A stretch of DNA of 64,000 bases from contig JAFAGO010000010.1 of assembly GCA_023422635.1 (NCBI GenBank), positions 43,368-107,367 on the forward strand, read 5' to 3'. Position 1 is the first letter of the stretch; each line of letters opens with the position of its first letter. The DNA is from Bacteroidota bacterium. GTDB lineage: Bacteria > Bacteroidota > Bacteroidia > Flavobacteriales > Weeksellaceae. Both the position numbers and the translations under genes were made by a program. A model generated the notes under the pieces. That model ran no database searches, had not been told where the DNA came from, and worked only from the letters and a program-made list of their open reading frames with translations. Below are positions 1-7,984 of the stretch, piece by piece.

Positions 1-1248
1 ATCTGCAGGCATTGTGAAGAGACCTTCCTTGTCCTGAACACCAATCATAGGATCTTTTTCGGAGCCAAGATTTTGAGAATTACCATCGTTCGCCCACTGT
101 TTTTGAAGAAATTCCAATGTTCCCATTGCATTGGCACTGATTCCCATAAAATATTGTCCACGTTCTTTACCGTCATCTTTTGTAACCGCAGGTGGAACAA
201 TGTCTCCAAAAGTTACGCTTCTGCGAATGATTCTGTGCAAACGTTCATCCTCCAAAACAAAAGATTTTGAATCCCTTGGATTCATTCGTCTGATGTGAGA
301 ACTGAACGGACATTTCTTCCCAAATTCATCATTTTTAAAAGAAAAATCATTGTTTTTCTCAGCATCATCACCCAGTGCTTTATCATCTTTATCGGGCGAA
401 AGAACCAATGGAGCACCACTTCGCCATCTGCCCACCATTTTGGCAGCCAGCAATTCTGCCTCTTCCGGAGAATTGGTGTTTTCTAATACATATTTATTAA
501 AATCTGCCACCTGACTTTGGTATTTTCTGAAAATCATAAATGAACCATTTTTGCCTAATACATCAGGTTTCGGATAAGGTTTGGTAATATCGCCTTCACC
601 GGGATAACCGAGGATGAATTCACCGGCTTTTATGGGTCTGTCAAATCCGGAAGGGATTTCGATTCCGCTGCCATCTACTTCAGGATTACTGATACCATCA
701 CGGAAACCAAATACGTTTTTCACTTCCTCGGTCGCGCCAAAATCGTGACTGATTAATACATCTATACCGCTGTCACTTTCCAGTTTAGAACGGAATTCTT
801 TAAGTTTTTCCTGCCAAGCTGCTTCACTGTCGGCAATAACTGCAGCGGCGATGTGCACATTTACATTTTTAAATGCTTTATCCCAGTTTTTAGGATCGTT
901 TACGCCGATGTCATAAAGATAAGCCGAACGTTTTGCCATTCCTTCCTTAAACGATTCCGGAAAAGAATCCAGCGAATCTTGCGGAACGCCAATTTTTTCT
1001 AAACCATTATAGGTGAATGTTAAAAAAACAGAGGCGCCTTCGTTTTTGTGCCAATCTTTTGCGGAATTAATGAGCGGAATCAAATGTTTCAGCATCTGTT
1101 TCGCCTTTTCAGCATTTTTTATTTCTAGAAGAGCCACCGTTCCGTAGTAAGGAACGGGGCGGCTTCTTAAAATCAACGCCTGAATTTCTTCTAATGCAAT
1201 GGTAACTTTATTGGGATTGAAAATCCTTTTCAAAAAATCTAATGCCAT
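1..1248 (-). CDS. DyP-type heme peroxidase (3' end outside window)
   Basis: This open frame starts at an ATG at 1248 and runs off the left edge after 416 codons without a stop. The translation carries the dye-decolorizing peroxidase signature GFRDG at residues 181-185, whose Asp184 is the family's distal catalytic acid. A proximal heme His318 lies in the context CPFSSHIRRMNPR, followed by the usual RRS segment. DyP enzymes use hydrogen peroxide to oxidise dyes, phenols or metal ions. No signal peptide or Tat motif is visible, so it is probably cytoplasmic. The gene follows the small gene at 1273-1830 by 24 bases and is probably co-transcribed with it. Family assignment is firm; the substrate is unknown. 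Confidence 0.9.
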   Translation of the reverse strand, partial: MALDFLKRIFNPNKVTIALEEIQALILRSRPVPYYGTVALLEIKNAEKAKQMLKHLIPLINSAKDWHKNEGASVFLTFTYNGLEKIGVPQDSLDSFPESFKEGMAKRSAYLYDIGVNDPKNWDKAFKNVNVHIAAAVIADSEAAWQEKLKEFRSKLESDSGIDVLISHDFGATEEVKNVFGFRDGISNPEVDGSGIEIPSGFDRPIKAGEFILGYPGEGDITKPYPKPDVLGKNGSFMIFRKYQSQVADFNKYVLENTNSPEEAELLAAKMVGRWRSGAPLVLSPDKDDKALGDDAEKNNDFSFKNDEFGKKCPFSSHIRRMNPRDSKSFVLEDERLHRIIRRSVTFGDIVPPAVTKDDGKERGQYFMGISANAMGTLEFLQKQWANDGNSQNLGSEKDPMIGVQDKEGLFTMPAD

Positions 1249-1272
1249 CGTTTTTCTTTAATGTTTGGAGGT

Positions 1273-1830
1273 CTATTTCTCGATTTGGTTGGCTTCATCA
1301 ATAGCTTTGTTCAGCCCGGTAATGATTTTATCGTTTCTACGAACGTCATTCACCGTTAGATGAGGTACACCAACATACCAACCTGTTGCAGTAATTTGTT
1401 TGCTTAAAATAAATTCTTTCACGGATGGATCTTTAATTCCCGGCCAGCCTTCTACATTTCCGAAAATAATATCCATCAATTGCGGAATTTTTGTGGCAAA
1501 ATCATCTATGTACGCATCCCAATCTCCATCGTATGCCGTGCAAAACAGAATTTTGGTATCGTTATCGAAAAGTACAATTCTCAAATCGTGAAGTGTACCC
1601 ACTTTTGTCGCACCTTTTAAATTTCCGTTTGCGATCTCCATAATTTTTTTTAGATTTTCCGCACCTCCCGGCTTTAAATCTGCCATAGCGGTAAGCTCGG
1701 AAACCCGGCCCGATCGCAATCCTTTTTTTCCCGCAGATGTGGTAGAATGGTCATACCCATCATCGATGCCTTCAGAAAAATTGGCTTTGATAAGCTCTGC
1801 TGTAAGTTTTAGATTTTCAAATACTGACAT
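1273..1830 (-). CDS. Small protein related to peroxidase ferredoxin-like domains, partner of DyP gene
   Basis: This is a 185-residue protein with no signal peptide or membrane segment. Its middle, residues about 45-125, contains an SELTAMADLKPGG strand-helix start and a TLHDLRIVLFDND / LFCTAYDGDWDAYIDDF block. These resemble one half of the ferredoxin-like fold used by DyP and chlorite-dismutase-like proteins and by stand-alone proteins near heme oxidases. The gene lies 24 bases upstream of the DyP peroxidase on the same strand, which suggests joint expression and possibly a physical partnership. I see no catalytic residues. The fold assignment is inference from sequence texture; the reading frame itself is secure. 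Confidence 0.7.
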   Translation of the reverse strand: MSVFENLKLTAELIKANFSEGIDDGYDHSTTSAGKKGLRSGRVSELTAMADLKPGGAENLKKIMEIANGNLKGATKVGTLHDLRIVLFDNDTKILFCTAYDGDWDAYIDDFATKIPQLMDIIFGNVEGWPGIKDPSVKEFILSKQITATGWYVGVPHLTVNDVRRNDKIITGLNKAIDEANQIEK

Positions 1831-1976
1831 AATAATTTAGATTTTAAATTAATATATTGTGATTTTTAGGGAGCATCAAATATTAAACAAATTTTTAAAT
1901 AACTTTTTACTTTCGTTATGTAAAGCATACAGATTGAGAAATCGTAATAATAACTTTTCCCACTCAGTTTTATTAT

Positions 1977-2006
1977 TAAAACAAATAAGCGAACTTAAAG
2001 TTCGCT
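1977..2006 (-). terminator. Rho-independent terminator of lysS
   Basis: AGCGAACT (1988-1995) and AGTTCGCT (1999-2006) form a perfect 8-bp stem with a 3-base loop. On the minus strand the stem is followed by a T-rich tract (TTATTTGTTTT). It lies just past the lysS stop. Confidence 0.75.
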
Positions 2007-2029
2007 TTGCATTTTATTTTTAAAAATTT

Positions 2030-3730
2030 TTAAACCAGCTTCATCATCAGCAAAACATCATCAATTTTCTCAACTTTTACCAAATTGTTTTTGGTTAAAG
2101 TTTTAGAAGCTTTATCCCATTTTTTGCCGGAAAGTGCAGATTTTTCTTTTACTTCATTTAACGGTAAAGCATCTCCGGATTTTAAAATTTCTAAGATTAC
2201 CTTTTCATCCTCGCCCAACTCAATACTTGGTGCTTTTTTCTCTGGTCGCATCTGCGGAAAAAACAACACTTCTTGAATGGAAGGATTATTGGTAAGGAAC
2301 ATAATTAATCGATCCATCCCAATTCCTAGACCAGAAGTTGGTGGCATACCATATTCCAATGCACGAAGAAAATCTTGATCGATAAACATTGCTTCATCAT
2401 CTCCTTTTTCGGAAAGTTTTAATTGTTCTTCAAAACGTTCTCTTTGGTCAATTGGATCGTTTAACTCGGAGTAGGCATTGGCAATTTCTTTCCCACAAAC
2501 CATCAACTCAAAGCGTTCAGTTAAACCTTCTTTGCTTCTGTGTTTTTTGGTAAGTGGCGACATTTCAATTGGATAATCCGTAATGAAAGTTGGTTGAATA
2601 AAGTTGCCTTCACATTTTTCGCCAAAAATTTCATCAATCAATTTCCCTTTACCCATCGTTTCATCCACTTCAATATCAATGGATTTTGCGAACTCACGAA
2701 TTTCATCTTCAGATTTACCGGTAATATCAAAACCCGTGAATTGAATAATCGCATCCGTCATTGAAACTCTTGGATACGGCGCTTTCCATTCGATTTCATG
2801 TTCGCAAAACGTTGATTTTGAACTTCCAGCATTCACCTCTGTTGCACAGAATTCCAAAAGTTGCTCCGTGAACGTCATCATCCAATTATAATCTTTGTAC
2901 GCCACATAAATTTCCATAGCGGTAAACTCTGGATTATGGGTTCTATCCATTCCTTCATTTCTGAAGTTTTTTGAAAACTCGTATACGCCATCAAAACCTC
3001 CAACGATGAGTCTTTTCAGATACAATTCATTGGCAATTCTTAAATATAAAGGAATATCTAGCGCGTTATGGTGCGTAATGAAAGGTCTTGCTGCGGCGCC
3101 ACCAGGAATTGCTTGTAAGATTGGGGTTTCCACTTCAAAATAACCCGCTTTGTTAAAGAATTCTCGCATTGCATTGAAAAGTTTTGTTCTCTTCACGAAA
3201 ATTTCTTTCACATTTGGATTCACAACCAAATCAGCATAACGCTGTCTGTAACGCATTTCTGGATCATTGAATGCATCAAAAATATTTCCTTCCGCATCTA
3301 CTTTTGGGAGCGGCAACGGGCGAAGCGCTTTGGTTAACAACGTGAAATTTTTAACTAAAACGGTAATTTCACCAACTTGTGTTTTAAACATTTCTCCTTC
3401 GATACCGATAATATCGCCGATATCTAAAAGATGTTTGTACACTTCGTTGTATAGGGTTTTATCTTCATCAGGACAAATTTCATCGCGATTGAAATATACT
3501 TGAATTCTACCAGAAGCATCCTGCAATTCTGCAAAACTTGCTTTCCCCTGAATTCTTCTAGACATCAATCTTCCCGCAATTTTCACCTTCTTGCCTTCTT
3601 CGTAAGCGACTTTTAGATATTCTGCAGTATCGGTAACCTTATATTCCTCTGCAGGATATGCGTTTATGCCTAACTCTGTAAGCTTCTGAAGTTTTTCACG
3701 ACGGATGATTTCCTGTTCTGATAATGACAT
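2030..3730 (-). CDS. lysS: Lysyl-tRNA synthetase, class II
   Basis: LysS charges tRNA-Lys with lysine in the cytoplasm. The 566-residue protein has the N-terminal OB-fold anticodon domain (about residues 40-150), class II motif 2 with FRNEGMDRTHNPEF, and motif 3 GLGIGMDRLIMFL at 467-479. After motif 3 it carries an extra domain of about 65 residues (500-566) that looks like a small winged helix, a known extension of Bacteroidota LysS. The longest frame starts 16 codons upstream at 3778, but the family N-terminus MSLSEQEIIRREKL begins at the ATG at 3730. A TATTTTTG promoter element at 3754-3761 lies between the two, so 3730 is preferred. Confidence 0.97.
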   Translation of the reverse strand: MSLSEQEIIRREKLQKLTELGINAYPAEEYKVTDTAEYLKVAYEEGKKVKIAGRLMSRRIQGKASFAELQDASGRIQVYFNRDEICPDEDKTLYNEVYKHLLDIGDIIGIEGEMFKTQVGEITVLVKNFTLLTKALRPLPLPKVDAEGNIFDAFNDPEMRYRQRYADLVVNPNVKEIFVKRTKLFNAMREFFNKAGYFEVETPILQAIPGGAAARPFITHHNALDIPLYLRIANELYLKRLIVGGFDGVYEFSKNFRNEGMDRTHNPEFTAMEIYVAYKDYNWMMTFTEQLLEFCATEVNAGSSKSTFCEHEIEWKAPYPRVSMTDAIIQFTGFDITGKSEDEIREFAKSIDIEVDETMGKGKLIDEIFGEKCEGNFIQPTFITDYPIEMSPLTKKHRSKEGLTERFELMVCGKEIANAYSELNDPIDQRERFEEQLKLSEKGDDEAMFIDQDFLRALEYGMPPTSGLGIGMDRLIMFLTNNPSIQEVLFFPQMRPEKKAPSIELGEDEKVILEILKSGDALPLNEVKEKSALSGKKWDKASKTLTKNNLVKVEKIDDVLLMMKLV

Positions 3731-3753
3731 TTTAATTATATTTTTTCGACTTG

Positions 3754-3761
3754 CAAAAATA
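3754..3761 (-). promoter_or_regulatory. Putative -7 element of the lysS promoter
   Basis: On the minus strand this reads TATTTTTG, matching the Bacteroidota consensus TAnnTTTG, 23 bases before the chosen lysS ATG. No TTG at a proper -33 distance was found. Confidence 0.5.
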
Positions 3762-3775
3762 AGGATTTTCTTCAA

Positions 3776-3800
3776 CAAAAAAGACAGCTTTCGCTGCCTT
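3776..3800 (-). terminator. Terminator of the cytochrome c gene
   Basis: On the minus strand AAGGCAGC pairs with GCTGTCTT around a GAAA tetraloop and is followed by a run of T. It separates the cytochrome gene from lysS. Confidence 0.75.
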
Positions 3801-3823
3801 TATTCTTTTAATCTATTGGAAGA

Positions 3824-4201
3824 CTATTTTTTAAAGCTTAAAATGTATTTCACCATTTCTTTTGCATGTTCTTTCGAAATATTGGGATGCGCTTGCATAG
3901 GAACTTGTCCCCAGACACCACTTCCCCCATCAATAATTTTGGAAGCAAGCAATTCCGTATCGGCTTCGGTATATTTATCTGCAATGTCGGCGTACGATGG
4001 GCCTACAAATGTTTGTGAATCTTTATGACAACTTAAGCAGTCGGAACTCATAATCAAGGTATAGCCCTGCAGATTTTTATTTCCTTCGCGTACTTCTTTT
4101 TTCACTGCTGGAATTTGAGGAGATTCTACTGGCGTTTCTTCCTTTTTCTGACACGAAAAAAGAAGGAAAGAAAGTGAAAAGAAGCAAATAAATTTATGCA
4201 T
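3824..4201 (-). CDS. Monoheme cytochrome c lipoprotein
   Basis: This 125-residue electron carrier is predicted to sit in the periplasm, tethered by lipid. A signal sequence ends in the lipobox LLFSC, with the acylated Cys at residue 17. The heme attachment motif CLSCH is at 55-59, and Met102 in GQVPMQAH is the likely sixth heme ligand, as in class I c551/c552 cytochromes. Its start codon overlaps the stop of the upstream small lipoprotein gene by one base (TAATG), which implies translational coupling. The redox partner is unknown; respiratory or peroxidase electron delivery is possible but cannot be read from the sequence. Confidence 0.9.
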   Translation of the reverse strand: MHKFICFFSLSFLLFSCQKKEETPVESPQIPAVKKEVREGNKNLQGYTLIMSSDCLSCHKDSQTFVGPSYADIADKYTEADTELLASKIIDGGSGVWGQVPMQAHPNISKEHAKEMVKYILSFKK

Positions 4202-4419
4202 TATTTAGTCGCTGTAGAGTCGGCAACCGCAGGTGTAGCAGTTTCGGCAGTCGTAGCATTCCCCTCTGATGTTGCTGGCGCAGCCGCTGAATCTGTTGTT
4301 ACGGTTGCTTCTGGTTCTTGAAGCATTACATTAGAATCTTGTAAAGAATGATCTGGACCTTTACTACAAGAAATGATGGCTAAACTTCCGATAAATGCAA
4401 GTGCGATAACTTTTTTCAT
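4201..4419 (-). CDS. Small Ala/Thr-rich lipoprotein
   Basis: This 72-residue protein has a lipoprotein signal ending in AIISC (Cys18) and a low-complexity tail rich in Ala, Thr, Ser and Glu with no recognisable domain. It has its own promoter (TTG-N20-TACTTTTG at 4435-4465), and its stop overlaps the start of the cytochrome c gene. It may be a surface or periplasmic partner of that cytochrome; this is inferred only from gene order. Confidence 0.75.
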   Translation of the reverse strand: MKKVIALAFIGSLAIISCSKGPDHSLQDSNVMLQEPEATVTTDSAAAPATSEGNATTAETATPAVADSTATK

Positions 4420-4434
4420 TGTTTAAATTTTTTA

Positions 4435-4465
4435 CAAAAGTAAGGTTTTAAGTTTTTAGATTCAA
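4435..4465 (-). promoter_or_regulatory. Promoter of lipoprotein-cytochrome pair
   Basis: On the minus strand TTG (4465-4463) is followed by 20 bases and TACTTTTG (4442-4435). This fits the flavobacterial consensus TTG-N17/23-TAnnTTTG. The start codon is 15 bases further on. Confidence 0.7.
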
Positions 4466-4573
4466 TTTAAATTTTCACTTCATCACCCTTCTTTATTTTT
4501 GAATTTTAGATGAATAAAATGCATTTCTCTTAATTATTATAAAAATCACTTTCCAATTAAAAGCAGGATTAAG

Positions 4574-4581
4574 TACATTTG
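4574..4581 (+). promoter_or_regulatory. Putative -7 element for the T9SS protein gene
   Basis: TACATTTG matches TAnnTTTG exactly and ends 26 bases before the ATG at 4608. No convincing -33 TTG was seen. Confidence 0.5.
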
Positions 4582-4607
4582 TCGCCTTTAAAATTAAAAT
4601 GTAAGAA

Positions 4608-6152
4608 ATGAAAAAAGCTCTATGTTCTATTGCCGCACTCGTGGCAGCTCTGCAAATGAATTCCCAAATTTTTAATGCAGGTTTTGAAAACAACAACGGA
4701 ACACCTTTATCTGAATTTACCACTTTAAATCTCGATGGAAATTCTGTTCCTTTTTATGCAGACGTACAAGATTTTAATACCGAAGCTTGGATTCAGTTTT
4801 ATGATGGACACGATAACAAAATTGCATTCAGTACATCTTATTATGATCCAAGTGGACAATCGAATGATTGGTTAATTACCCCGAAAATTGATGTTCCTGT
4901 GGAAGGAAATCCTACATTATATTGGAAAGGAAAATCCTACGATTTCGATTTTACGGATTCGTATGCGGTAAAAATTTCTGAAACCAATAACAATCCGGAT
5001 TCTTTTGTAACGCTAGAACAAATTGATAATGAACAAGCTTTTGAATTTGCTTCACACTCTTTAAACCTTTCCAACTATAAAGGGAAAAGCATTTACATTG
5101 CGTTTGTAAATAACACATATGATGGAACTTATCTTGCTCTTGATGATTTGTATTTAAGCAAATCTGAAAATTGTGTAATGCCAGATTTAAGTGGCTTTGG
5201 CGTAACACAGTTGATGCCAAATTCAGTAAGTGTTCAATGGGGATCCAATCCTGAAATCAATTTACTCGACACTGGATTAACAACTTTTGATCAAGCCGTA
5301 ACAAGCTCTGGCACCACTGCTTCAAATACAAAAACGTACACCGACTTAATTCCTGGAAAAAGATATCAATTTTTCTTAAAAAATGCCGTATGCGGCTCAG
5401 GTTGGGCAGGTCCAAAATCAGTTTTTACACCATCAACGTTACCATATAGCTACGATTTCGAAAAAACAACCGAAAATTATGGAGAATATGATTCCGATGG
5501 ATGGTCGTCTTATGTTTGGCTCAATGGAGAAAATTCTGAGGTATCGAACGCTGGTAACGGATACGTGTACAATAACACCAGTTCGTCTTCTACGAAAAAC
5601 GATTGGCTTTTTAGTTATCCCGTTTATTTAGAAGCTGGCGAAACCCTCAACATCAACTATTTTGCTGCAATAGGAAATTCAGAAGCTGATCCCGCAACGT
5701 TAAAAGTTTCCATAGCAACTGCTCAAGAAACGAGCAGTATTATATCTGATTTATCTACTGAAATCATTTCAGAATCGACCTATTCAGAAAAGTCAACCCA
5801 ATTTACAGCAACGAATTCTGGCGTATATTATGTTGCTTTCGGAAATGTTACTGCGCCAGTTTCAGAAACAACTGCACTTCGTCTCGACACCATCAACTTC
5901 ACCAAGGAATCGTTGTCAGTTTCCGAAAATTCAGCGAGCAAAATTAATATTTATCCTAATCCAGTTGCCGATTTCTTGCATATCGACTCGCCATCAAACC
6001 TTTTGAAGGTAGAAGTTTTTACAGCGGATGGAAGTTTAATTTTAAGTCAAAAGAGCAATCAAATTAATTTTTCAAATCTTCCAAAAGGGTTATATATAGT
6101 GAAGTTAACAACCGCGCTTGGAACAAAAACAGAAAAAGTAATCAAAAAATAA
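4608..6152 (+). CDS. Secreted protein with cleaved-adhesin, fibronectin III and T9SS sorting domains
   Basis: The 514-residue protein starts with a signal peptide (residues 1 to about 19). It then has a choice-of-anchor J / cleaved-adhesin-like beta domain containing NDWLITPKI, a fibronectin type III domain around residues 190-280, and a second beta domain with NDWLFSYPVYL. The C-terminus from residue 446 (INIYPNPVADFLHI ... GLYIVKLTT) is a type A sorting domain of the type IX secretion system, so the protein is exported across the outer membrane and anchored or released there. No protease or glycosidase active site is visible, so an adhesive or structural role is inferred. The trp promoter begins at its stop codon. 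Confidence 0.9.
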   Translation: MKKALCSIAALVAALQMNSQIFNAGFENNNGTPLSEFTTLNLDGNSVPFYADVQDFNTEAWIQFYDGHDNKIAFSTSYYDPSGQSNDWLITPKIDVPVEGNPTLYWKGKSYDFDFTDSYAVKISETNNNPDSFVTLEQIDNEQAFEFASHSLNLSNYKGKSIYIAFVNNTYDGTYLALDDLYLSKSENCVMPDLSGFGVTQLMPNSVSVQWGSNPEINLLDTGLTTFDQAVTSSGTTASNTKTYTDLIPGKRYQFFLKNAVCGSGWAGPKSVFTPSTLPYSYDFEKTTENYGEYDSDGWSSYVWLNGENSEVSNAGNGYVYNNTSSSSTKNDWLFSYPVYLEAGETLNINYFAAIGNSEADPATLKVSIATAQETSSIISDLSTEIISESTYSEKSTQFTATNSGVYYVAFGNVTAPVSETTALRLDTINFTKESLSVSENSASKINIYPNPVADFLHIDSPSNLLKVEVFTADGSLILSQKSNQINFSNLPKGLYIVKLTTALGTKTEKVIKK

Positions 6153-6182
6153 TTGTTCATTTCAAAAAACTTTCTACATTTG
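6153..6182 (+). promoter_or_regulatory. trp operon promoter
   Basis: TTG at 6153-6155, a 19-base spacer and TACATTTG at 6175-6182 make a near-perfect flavobacterial promoter. It starts one base after the preceding gene's stop codon. Transcription should start near 6187, about 48 bases before the leader peptide ATG. Confidence 0.75.
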
Positions 6183-6234
6183 CCCCAATAAAACGACAGT
6201 TACTTCTGCTCGTTAAAAAAATAAAAGTATTCAG

Positions 6235-6294
6235 ATGAATCTAACAGCAAACAAAACTTGGTGGTGGCTTTCAAAATCTTGTCAAAGATCTTGA
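6235..6294 (+). CDS. trpL: trp operon leader peptide
   Basis: This small open frame encodes 19 residues, MNLTANKTWWWLSKSCQRS, with three consecutive Trp codons at 6259-6267. It lies between the trp promoter and trpE, followed by a terminator at 6338-6369. Such peptides sense charged tRNA-Trp by ribosome stalling. The spacing fits: a ribosome stalled on the Trp codons leaves 6281-6291 free to pair with 6338-6347, whereas one that reaches the UGA at 6292 covers it. The peptide itself needs no other function. Expression has not been tested. Confidence 0.88.
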   Translation: MNLTANKTWWWLSKSCQRS

Positions 6295-6369
6295 TGCACT
6301 TTCCATTTTTGTAAGCGAATAAAAAATAGAAATTTAAGGACTTTGACGTAATGTTGAAGTCTTTTTTTT
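6281..6369 (+). promoter_or_regulatory. trp attenuator: antiterminator and terminator
   Basis: Terminator: GGACTTTGAC (6338-6347) pairs with GTTGAAGTCT (6353-6362) around GTAAT and is followed by T to 6369. Antiterminator: GTCAAAG (6281-6287) plus TCT (6289-6291), with A6288 bulged, pairs with exactly the same 5' arm 6338-6347. The two structures therefore exclude each other. Low charged tRNA-Trp would favour readthrough into trpE. Confidence 0.85.
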
Positions 6370-6395
6370 GTCATTCTGAGCTTGTCGAAGAATCT
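6370..6395 (+). repeat. Dispersed 26-bp flavobacterial repeat, copy 1
   Basis: The stretch beginning GTCATTCTGAGC and ending GTCGAAGAATCT recurs with changes at 7838-7863. Similar intergenic words are common in Bacteroidota genomes by my recollection. It lies between the attenuator and trpE. Confidence 0.6.
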
Positions 6396-6410
6396 TTAAA
6401 TTAAAAGAAA

Positions 6411-7832
6411 ATGAATTTCAATCAAACCATCAAAATAAAAACTTCCGTAAAATCCAAATTATCAGATTTGTTCACGCCGATCGGAATTTATCTTCGACTT
6501 CGAGATCAGTTTCGGGATACGATTCTTTTGGAAAGTGCGGGAAATTCTGGAGAAAACAATAATTTTTCGTTTATCGGAATCAACGCGATTGCAGGAATCG
6601 AAATCCGAGATTACAAGGAAGCAGAATTCAAATTTCCTTCAGAAAATCCCATTAAAATAGATTTGAGAAACGCAAAACTTGCGGAAATTCTTCAGAATTT
6701 TTCAAAGTGTTTTGAATGTGAAGAACCCAACGAAAAAATAGGAAAGCAAGCACAAGGATTTTTCGGATATACCAGTTATGATGCGATTCCGTTTTTTGAA
6801 AACATAAAATTCAAAGAACAATCCGAGGAAAATAAAATCCCTTTGATGCGTTACAGATTGTATCAATACGTGATCGCAATCAACCATCACAACGAAGAAT
6901 TATTTTTAATTGAAAACAAAATCGATGGCTTAAAATCCGAACTTTCAACGATCGAAAATCTCATCGAACAAAAAAATGCGCCAGTCTTTCCTTTCAAAAG
7001 TTTAGGCGAAGAAACGTCGAATTTAACAGATGAAGAATATTTAAAATCTGTTGATTTTGCCAAGCAACATTGTTTTCGAGGCGATGTTTTTCAATTGGTT
7101 TTGAGCAGAAGATTCGAGCAGAAATTCCAAGGCGATGAATTCAATGTTTATCGTGCTTTACGAAGCATCAATCCTTCTCCATATTTATTTTTCTTCGATT
7201 ATGGCGATTACAAATTGATGGGTTCCAGTCCAGAAAGTCAACTTATCATTAATGATCAAAAAGCCATCATTCATCCAATTGCAGGAACTTTCAAGCGAAC
7301 CGGAAATATAGAAAAAGATTTGGAAGCCGCCGAAGAACTCAAAAAAGATCCCAAAGAAAACGCCGAACACACGATGTTGGTGGATTTAGGTCGAAACGAT
7401 TTGAGTATTCACGGAAAAAACACCAGAGTTTCAAAACTGAAGGAAATCCACTTCTTTTCGCACGTCATTCATATGGTTTCGGAAGTTGTTGCGGACGTCG
7501 ACAAAAACCAAAATCCCTACGAAATGATTGCCACCACTTTTCCTCAAGGTACTTTGAGTGGTGCTCCAAAATACCGCGCAATGCAGCTGATAGACGAACA
7601 GGAGAAGACTTCCCGCAGTTTTTATGCAGGTTGCATCGGTTTTGTCGGTTTCGATGGCAGTTGCAATCAGGCGATTATGATTCGGACTTTCTTGAGCAAA
7701 AACAACACGCTTTTTTATCAAGCAGGCGCAGGTTTGGTCGCAAAATCCGTCCCCGAAAACGAGCTTCAAGAAGTCAATAACAAATTGGGGGCTTTGAAAA
7801 AAGCAATTGTAAAAGCCGAAAAAATTGTTTAA
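6411..7832 (+). CDS. trpE: Anthranilate synthase component I
   Basis: TrpE converts chorismate to anthranilate with ammonia supplied by TrpG, the first step of tryptophan synthesis. The 473-residue protein has the N-terminal regulatory region with LLES at 39-42, the motif that binds inhibitory tryptophan in characterised TrpE proteins. The C-terminal chorismate-binding domain (about 205-470) contains PIAGTFKRTG, the ELKKDPKENAEHTMLVDLGRND-type core and TLSGAPK. It is the first structural gene behind the attenuator. trpG follows after a 152-base spacer holding two repeat elements. The LLES motif suggests feedback inhibition in addition to attenuation. Confidence 0.97.
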   Translation: MNFNQTIKIKTSVKSKLSDLFTPIGIYLRLRDQFRDTILLESAGNSGENNNFSFIGINAIAGIEIRDYKEAEFKFPSENPIKIDLRNAKLAEILQNFSKCFECEEPNEKIGKQAQGFFGYTSYDAIPFFENIKFKEQSEENKIPLMRYRLYQYVIAINHHNEELFLIENKIDGLKSELSTIENLIEQKNAPVFPFKSLGEETSNLTDEEYLKSVDFAKQHCFRGDVFQLVLSRRFEQKFQGDEFNVYRALRSINPSPYLFFFDYGDYKLMGSSPESQLIINDQKAIIHPIAGTFKRTGNIEKDLEAAEELKKDPKENAEHTMLVDLGRNDLSIHGKNTRVSKLKEIHFFSHVIHMVSEVVADVDKNQNPYEMIATTFPQGTLSGAPKYRAMQLIDEQEKTSRSFYAGCIGFVGFDGSCNQAIMIRTFLSKNNTLFYQAGAGLVAKSVPENELQEVNNKLGALKKAIVKAEKIV

Positions 7833-7837
7833 TAGAT

Positions 7838-7863
7838 GTCAGTCTGAGCAGAGTCGAAGATTT
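7838..7863 (+). repeat. Dispersed 26-bp flavobacterial repeat, copy 2
   Basis: GTCAGTCTGAGC followed by AGAGTCGAAGATTT is a diverged copy of the element at 6370-6395, here in the trpE-trpG spacer. Confidence 0.55.
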
Positions 7864-7877
7864 ATGGCGACATTTTT

Positions 7878-7945
7878 CCGTCTTCCGCTCCCAATCTTTT
7901 TCTTCGCTTCGCTGCGAAAAAGGATTTCCGCTAAAGCCGGGTCGC
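7878..7945 (-). ncRNA. Flavo-1-like structured repeat, copy 1
   Basis: Read on the minus strand, the element contains GCGGAAATCCTTTTT, a loop, AAAAAGATTGGGAGCGG and GACGG. AAT(C)CTTTTT pairs with AAAAAGATT with one bulged C, the same architecture as the element at 13974-14055. It resembles the flavobacterial intergenic motif catalogued as Flavo-1; this identification is from memory. It occupies most of the trpE-trpG spacer. Confidence 0.45.
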
Positions 7946-7984
7946 AATTCAGTCATAAAATGAAATTTTAGTCAAAAGAACGAA

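Noticed and set aside
7431..7769. Open frame of 112 codons antisense to trpE
   Set aside because: It is fully inside trpE; composition reflects the complementary strand only.
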